Shown one piece after another: positions 59,461 through 64,000 of a stretch of DNA of 64,000 bases (the first letter of the stretch is position 1; each line of letters starts with the position of its first letter). The stretch is from NCBI GenBank assembly GCA_051294375.1, contig CM119269.1, positions 18,588,471 through 18,652,470 on the forward strand, given 5' to 3'. Source of the stretch: Paraspadella gotoi. Its lineage: Eukaryota > Chaetognatha. Below the pieces are notes generated by a model. The model did no database searches. It was given only the letters and a program-made list of their open reading frames with translations, and was not told the origin of the DNA. Both the position numbers and the translations under genes were made by a program.

Positions 59461-61660
59461 TTCGGGACTCACAAGCAACACTGTGCGAACGTTTTTGTTT
59501 TTAATAGGTTTTATTGGACTTTTTTTAAATTTTGCATTATATTGAGAAAACGCCTTTGATTAAGCACCGCGCTCTACCTGATTTGAATAGTAAAATCAAT
59601 ACAGTTGCTCTGTCAATTTGTGATTCAAAATTAAAAAAAAGGGCGAGGCTTGACTATTGCAAGTTTTCACCTAAAAAACCAGTCATTTTGATTGCTTTAT
59701 CAAGCAATTAAGATTTTGCAAGATTTTAATTTTGCTTTTTTTCATCATGTAGAGAAGACCAATTAAGGTTTTTGGAAATTGTACTAATAGGTATGATTTA
59801 GGTCTTTTTTTACTCAAGAGCCAGGAGGTTTCTTGGAATAGGGAAAAAACGGCCTGACCAGTCCATTTAAATACCATTTTTGGCATGATAAAATGGAAAT
59901 TTCGATCGCGCTCTACCTCCATTGTTCCCAAGACGCCAAGTTTTCGAAATACTGCCCATATTGACAATAATTTGTTTTGGGCCTTGACTATTGAGTTTTG
60001 AATAGAGTGAATATAAGGAATCTTCCGATCGGAACGCTTCGATTCGAACGATGCTCATTTCTCTCCTCTCTGATTCTCTTTCCTCCTGTTTCTTATCTTT
60101 CTTTTCTCCTCAATTGTCTCGTTTCCCCCCCTCTCCCCATTAGTATTATTATTTTCTTTCTACTCTTTCTCCCCTCTCCTTTCAATTTTTTTCACCCATT
60201 CTCTTTCTTCTCTCATCTTTTTCTCATTCTCACTCATTTTTGCATTCATATCATACTGGATGTATAAAAATCTTTAAAATGTAATGTAAGAAAAAAAATC
60301 TAGGGTTAGTGTATGATTTTAGCGGAAGTTTGGTTGCCAAGCAGATTTAAAAAATCGACAGATTTTTGCGGAAATTTTTTCCGCAAAAACCTGTCGATTT
60401 GAGAGAAATTAATCTGCTGACGCTTCCCCTCTTCAATAAAAAGAAGGCGGTTTTTTTAATTCGTCAACTTTAGTATGTTTTCTCAGCTATTAAAACTATA
60501 AATAAGTCAAAAAACGAGTTTTAGTTCAAATAAAACGCACTCACAAATCCTCAAAATTAATGTTTGGCTTAAAAATTTTTTTCCAGCTAAAGTATTAAAT
60601 ATTTTGCCCTAATTTTTTAAGGGTACCAGAAGCACCAACAAGTGGGAATATTTTGATTAGAATTGTGGACATTTGAAGTATTTTCGTTTAACAAATTGTA
60701 ATAAAATGTAAAAATGTAAGTTTTTGACTAGTCCAATTTAAAATTAATTCATAGGCAAACAATAGATGATTAACATTCAAATGAACCCAACTCAGAGGTA
60801 AAGAAGATAAGAAGGGACCGAAGCCAGAGCAAAAAAATTTTTCTTTCAATGATCTTGGCATTCAAATCTCAAGACAAAATGTTCAAAAATGGACAAAAAT
60901 GGACATAATTTTTTTTATTAAAAGTAGCAAAAATTGTCATTTGATTCTTAATTAGAAAATGCAGTAGAGGATTTCAATTAATCCGTAGTAAAGCCAACTT
61001 TGTCTTAGAGTTAAAATTTTAATCATTGTTGGTAATATTCTAACAATATTGAAAAAGTGGTTTTTTGCTAAATTCCTCGATAGAAAATCACTGCCTTTGA
61101 GAAAAAGGAATCCCCGAAATTTTCAAAAGCTTCGATTTCTCCGCAGGGGAACAAAAGTTCTTTGAACTCGACGGGGAAAAAATCCTGTTCGTCAATCGGA
61201 TTTTACAAAAGAAAAAAAACAGTCGATCAGGTTAGAGTTGCTCGTTAATATGAATTTATAGTTATCTGTTTTTCTTTTTAGCAAAATAATATTTATATAA
61301 TTGTAAAAGTATTTTGCCGTTGCCATTTTCGTAGTTTCCCTAGGAATTATCATTATTATAGGAAATTAATCGAGATGAATTGATAAGATATAACTGATAA
61401 AATCATTTATTATTTATGAACGTTCAATTTTTTTCAACGTTAAACAACTTGTGCTCTACTTTTTAGGAGTCTTGCAAAACACTCCGAAAACCCCAGTTTC
61501 GTTTCATCTCCTGGCACACAATTCTCGCCATGCCACTAGCCTCGACAATTACTGTTCATTTGTGACTGAAGTAAAAAGAATCATCTCTCTCGTGATGAGA
61601 CTCGAACCGATGACGTTGCGCCTCCTGCCGGAATCGAATGAGACTCATATCGAGGCCTTC
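59461..61660. other. Intergenic region upstream of RGM
   Basis: Holds a foldback hairpin (60330-60430). A 94-codon minus frame (59683-59967) overlaps another open frame and has no recognised domain. No other feature is supported. Confidence 0.5.
60330..60430. mobile_element. Foldback hairpin with ~40-bp arms
   Basis: agcagatttaaaaaatcgac then agatttttgcggaaa is mirrored by tttccgcaaaaacctgtcga then gaaattaatctgct, with a few indels. The arms meet almost directly at the centre. It resembles a short foldback or MITE end; no duplicated target site was identified. Confidence 0.55.
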
Positions 61661-61664
61661 GACG

Positions 61665-61710
61665 CTGGCCAATTAGAATCCAAAGGCTTCGTACATCGAC
61701 CAATGGGAGA
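61665..61710 (+). promoter_or_regulatory. Two CCAAT motifs upstream of RGM
   Basis: gccaattag near 61669 and gaccaatggg near 61699 lie about 280 and 250 bp upstream of the proposed RGM start codon at 61949. The spacing suits a promoter-proximal element. The long open frame starting at 61451 through them is probably not translated. Confidence 0.3.
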
Positions 61711-61948
61711 CGAAAAGAAAGTATCGGAATCTTTTTCTCTTCTGGGCCAAGGAAGCGACTCGAGTAAGGCACCCTTCACGAGAATCCAGGAACTCCACAG
61801 CCCGCTACAAAATGGGGACAATTTTCTTGGCGCCGACGCGGAAACGAGAGTGGAAGGGCGTTCGTCGACGAGACTAGCGGACGAGACACCCCGAGAGTCC
61901 AGACTGCTTCATCAGCATCATCATCAACATCAACATCGCGACACAGAA

Positions 61949-64000
61949 ATGAAATTCGCCGAAAACGCGTTTCTCCAGATCGTCGAATTCCCCGATGGTC
62001 AGCTCAGTGGCGCCCCAGGCGTTTCCCCTCATTCCTTCCACGCCAGTTTCATTCCTTACCCATCTTTGCGTCATCTTCATTCGCCGCGGAGACGAGTGGA
62101 CGGAGGGCGAAGTCTCAGCGGCGAATCGAGACGATTCTTCGCGACGTCCATTTCCATCGCTCTCTTCGTCTCCGCCGTTCTTCCTCTCTCGCACGGTGGC
62201 GATCTGTTCTCCAGGCAGCGACCGGGTGAGTTAGGGTGGCGCAAAATGGGTAAGTAAGGACGGGAAACAGCGACTTGAAAGCCTATATTTCAAAGGATGG
62301 ATAAAGATGATTGGAGTGAACAAAGTGTTTTTTTTCTTTCTTGTCATTTCATTTATTACTGACTTTTCCTCAGGTCATACATGCTCTCAAGAAACCTGCA
62401 CGGCCAGTTACACCAATTCGATGGAATACGTTGAACGAGGAGCGAATCCTCAGTTCTGCACGGTTCTCAAAACTTACTTAGAATGCATGAGACAAACTAA
62501 TAGAGCTTGCAAGGGAAACCTCTACTACCATTCGATGTCCGTCCTAATCCTGAATTGGATGAACCAGTTCAACTGCTCAAGCATGGGTCTTCACTCCGGG
62601 CGACGCCCGACGGGGATGACGAGGAATCCTCTCCCGCCTACGCCCACTGCCATGAGAGTCTGCACTTTCAAGTGAGAATCGGTTTTCTTACTAAATGTAC
62701 AATATGAAAATATTATGAGCGACCGAAAGGAAATCATATCCTACCTTTCTTCCTCAATCCTCATCCTCAGAGGCGAACGGGTCTTCAAACACTGCGGGCT
62801 TTTCGGTGATCCCCACCTGCGCACTTTCTCCGACGAGTTCCAAACTTGTAAAGTGGAAGGCGCTTGGCCGCTGATCGACAATGATTACCTCGTCGTTCAA
62901 GTCACGAATAATGCCGTGGTGCATCGCTCCAGCGCCACGGCGACGAGCAAGGTAAGTTAGCAAAGACAAAGCGCTCGCGCACGGCAGTGGGTAAGACTTC
63001 ACCAAGGATGATCTCTTACTAAGAGATCATCCTTGGTGAATGACGAGGAACATTTAGAGAAGATTTTACCAATTTTTCCAATTCTAAATTTAACCAATCA
63101 GTCAAAAACTAGTTCTCAAAATACAATGTACCAAGATAATATATATATATATATATAATGTAATTATAATAATAATTTATATTTAAACAACCTATTCGTC
63201 AGCTAAGCAATCAACAGCTTCTTTTTCACCCCAGCTCACCGTCATCATCAAAGGCAATACCCCCTGCAGTGATGAAAAAACTTACCAAGCGACAACGGGC
63301 AACCTCCCGTCGGCCTTCGTCGACGGACACACCACGTCCGGCCCAGATAAGTCCGTCCAAATCGTCGAGATGCGTCGCGGGCGCCACGTGGAGATACACG
63401 TGCGCTACGTGGCGACGACGGTGATCGTGCGTCAGGTGGGGCAGTTTCTGACCTTCGCCATTCGGATGCCGAGGATCATCATTCACAAGCGACATCCGAC
63501 TTCGAACAACGGCAACGATGTTGGGCTGCTGCCGGTGGTAAGTGTCCCAGTCAAACCGCGAATAAAAATTATCTCAAACCATTGATTTTTCATTTGGTAA
63601 ACTTCAAGATTCGGCGATCTAAAGTTTATTAAATTTATTCCTTTGTTCAGTCGACGCCAAATCTCCAATTATGCGTCCGCGGATGCCCTTATTCCGAGAG
63701 AATAAATTACCGAGAGTTTCTCTCCTACCCCAACCAAAAGTTGAAAACTTTGATGCGGCACAACGAGATCGCGATGACAAGGGAGTTGGCCATCATCAAA
63801 TGCAGAAAAGTAAGTGGTTCGATGTCTTGTGGATAATTTACGGTTTATTTTAAATCTTGTTTTTTGCATTCATAGGCGGAAGTTGTGGACCAGTATTTCG
63901 ATTCGTGTGTCTTCGATCTGATGACGACGGGAGATGCGAATTTTACTTTGGCCGCCTCTTCAGCTTTGAAAGTAAGACGGACGGGTGAAACTTTAGCCCA
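61949..64000 (+). CDS. Repulsive guidance molecule (RGM/hemojuvelin family), 3' end outside window
   Basis: Exons: 61949-62225, 62374-62671, 62771-62951, 63235-63537, 63651-63809, 63876-63971; the gene continues past 64000. All phases agree, giving 438 residues so far. RGMs are GPI-anchored or secreted glycoproteins that bind neogenin and act as BMP co-receptors. The N-terminal leader holds a hydrophobic signal segment ([18 protein letters not shown], about 65-82). The RGM N domain follows, with [17 protein letters not shown] and MNQFNCS. The partial vWF-D region has [19 protein letters not shown]; the GDPH acid-labile autocleavage site (D205/P206) is intact. Next come [50 protein letters not shown] and [17 protein letters not shown], all RGM hallmarks. 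The start is uncertain: 61949 is the nearest in-frame ATG before the signal segment. Several invertebrates have a single RGM gene, so vertebrate paralogue names do not apply. Confidence 0.93.
62998..63040. repeat. Perfect inverted repeat, 21-nt arms, 1-nt spacer
   Basis: Bases 62998-63018 (ttcaccaaggatgatctctt plus a) are the exact reverse complement of 63020-63040. It sits in the RGM intron, 46 bp after the exon 3 donor at 62952. Confidence 0.92.
63140..63162. repeat. (TA)n run
   Basis: About ten TA units in the same RGM intron, about 75 bp upstream of the exon 4 acceptor. Confidence 0.85.

Noticed and set aside
59683-60058. Two overlapping minus open frames (94 and 63 codons)
   Set aside because: No recognised domain, no splice or start support, and AT-rich surroundings.
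61590-61620. tRNA B-box-like ggttcgagtctc on -
   Set aside because: The surrounding bases do not form a T-stem, and no A-box or acceptor stem is in register.
61451-61948. Upstream extension of the RGM open frame by 166 codons
   Set aside because: Nothing resembles RGM before the signal segment, and the stretch contains promoter-like CCAAT motifs. It remains possible as an alternative start.
62507-62707. Possible frameshift near the end of RGM exon 2
   Set aside because: The original frame reaches VCTF and splices at AA|GTGAGA to AGGCGAACGG in phase, so no shift is needed.

Overview
The window reads as scaffold sequence from an invertebrate bilaterian animal. Coding regions are split by short GT-AG introns. 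The recognisable genes are animal-specific: RGM/hemojuvelin, a Ly6 protein, a C2CD2/TMEM24 lipid-transfer protein, an Hrs-type ESCRT-0 protein and an SLC45 transporter. Exons are GC-rich, while introns and intergenic DNA are AT-rich and packed with (GA)n/(CT)n, (AAAG)n and GAC/GTC trinucleotide runs. A finer placement cannot be supported from sequence alone.

Layout. 1-9.77 kb is gene-free, microsatellite-rich and dominated by inverted and direct copies of the same 1.3-1.9 kb segments around two 25-N gaps. 9.77-11.1 kb holds weak exon-like segments. 11.5-12.1 kb is a one-exon secreted, GPI-type Ly6 gene on +. 15.2-21.1 kb is an eight-exon + gene for a TMEM24-like ER anchor with SMP and C2 domains. 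21.5-24.0 kb is a six-exon - gene for an Hrs-like protein, tail-to-tail with the previous gene. 24-31.5 kb is repeat-rich intergenic DNA. 31.5-32.8 kb is the two-exon 3' end of an unrecognised + gene, whose stop codon lies 14 bp from that of an SLC45-type transporter on - (32.8-35.4 kb). 36.8-39.5 kb holds three phase-compatible candidate exons on +, the last C2-like but with an in-frame TGA. 39.6-49.0 kb is a noisy direct duplication of a 4-5 kb unit. 49-51.5 kb holds strand-ambiguous exon-like DNA. 51.9-55.75 kb is a second cluster of two direct and one inverted copies around 25-N gaps. 56-61.4 kb is AT-rich intergenic DNA with a degenerate minisatellite and a foldback hairpin. 61.9-64.0 kb is the 5' part of an RGM gene on +, which runs off the window.

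The identified genes form no operon or common pathway. Two are membrane-trafficking or lipid-contact proteins (TMEM24-like, Hrs-like), two are surface or secreted signalling proteins (Ly6, RGM) and one is a transporter. The strongest observations are two convergent gene pairs with likely overlapping 3' UTRs, an Hrs-like gene without visible VHS and FYVE domains, perfect 21- and 25-nt inverted repeats, and large palindromic clusters around 25-N gaps that look more like assembly or gap-filling artefacts than biology.
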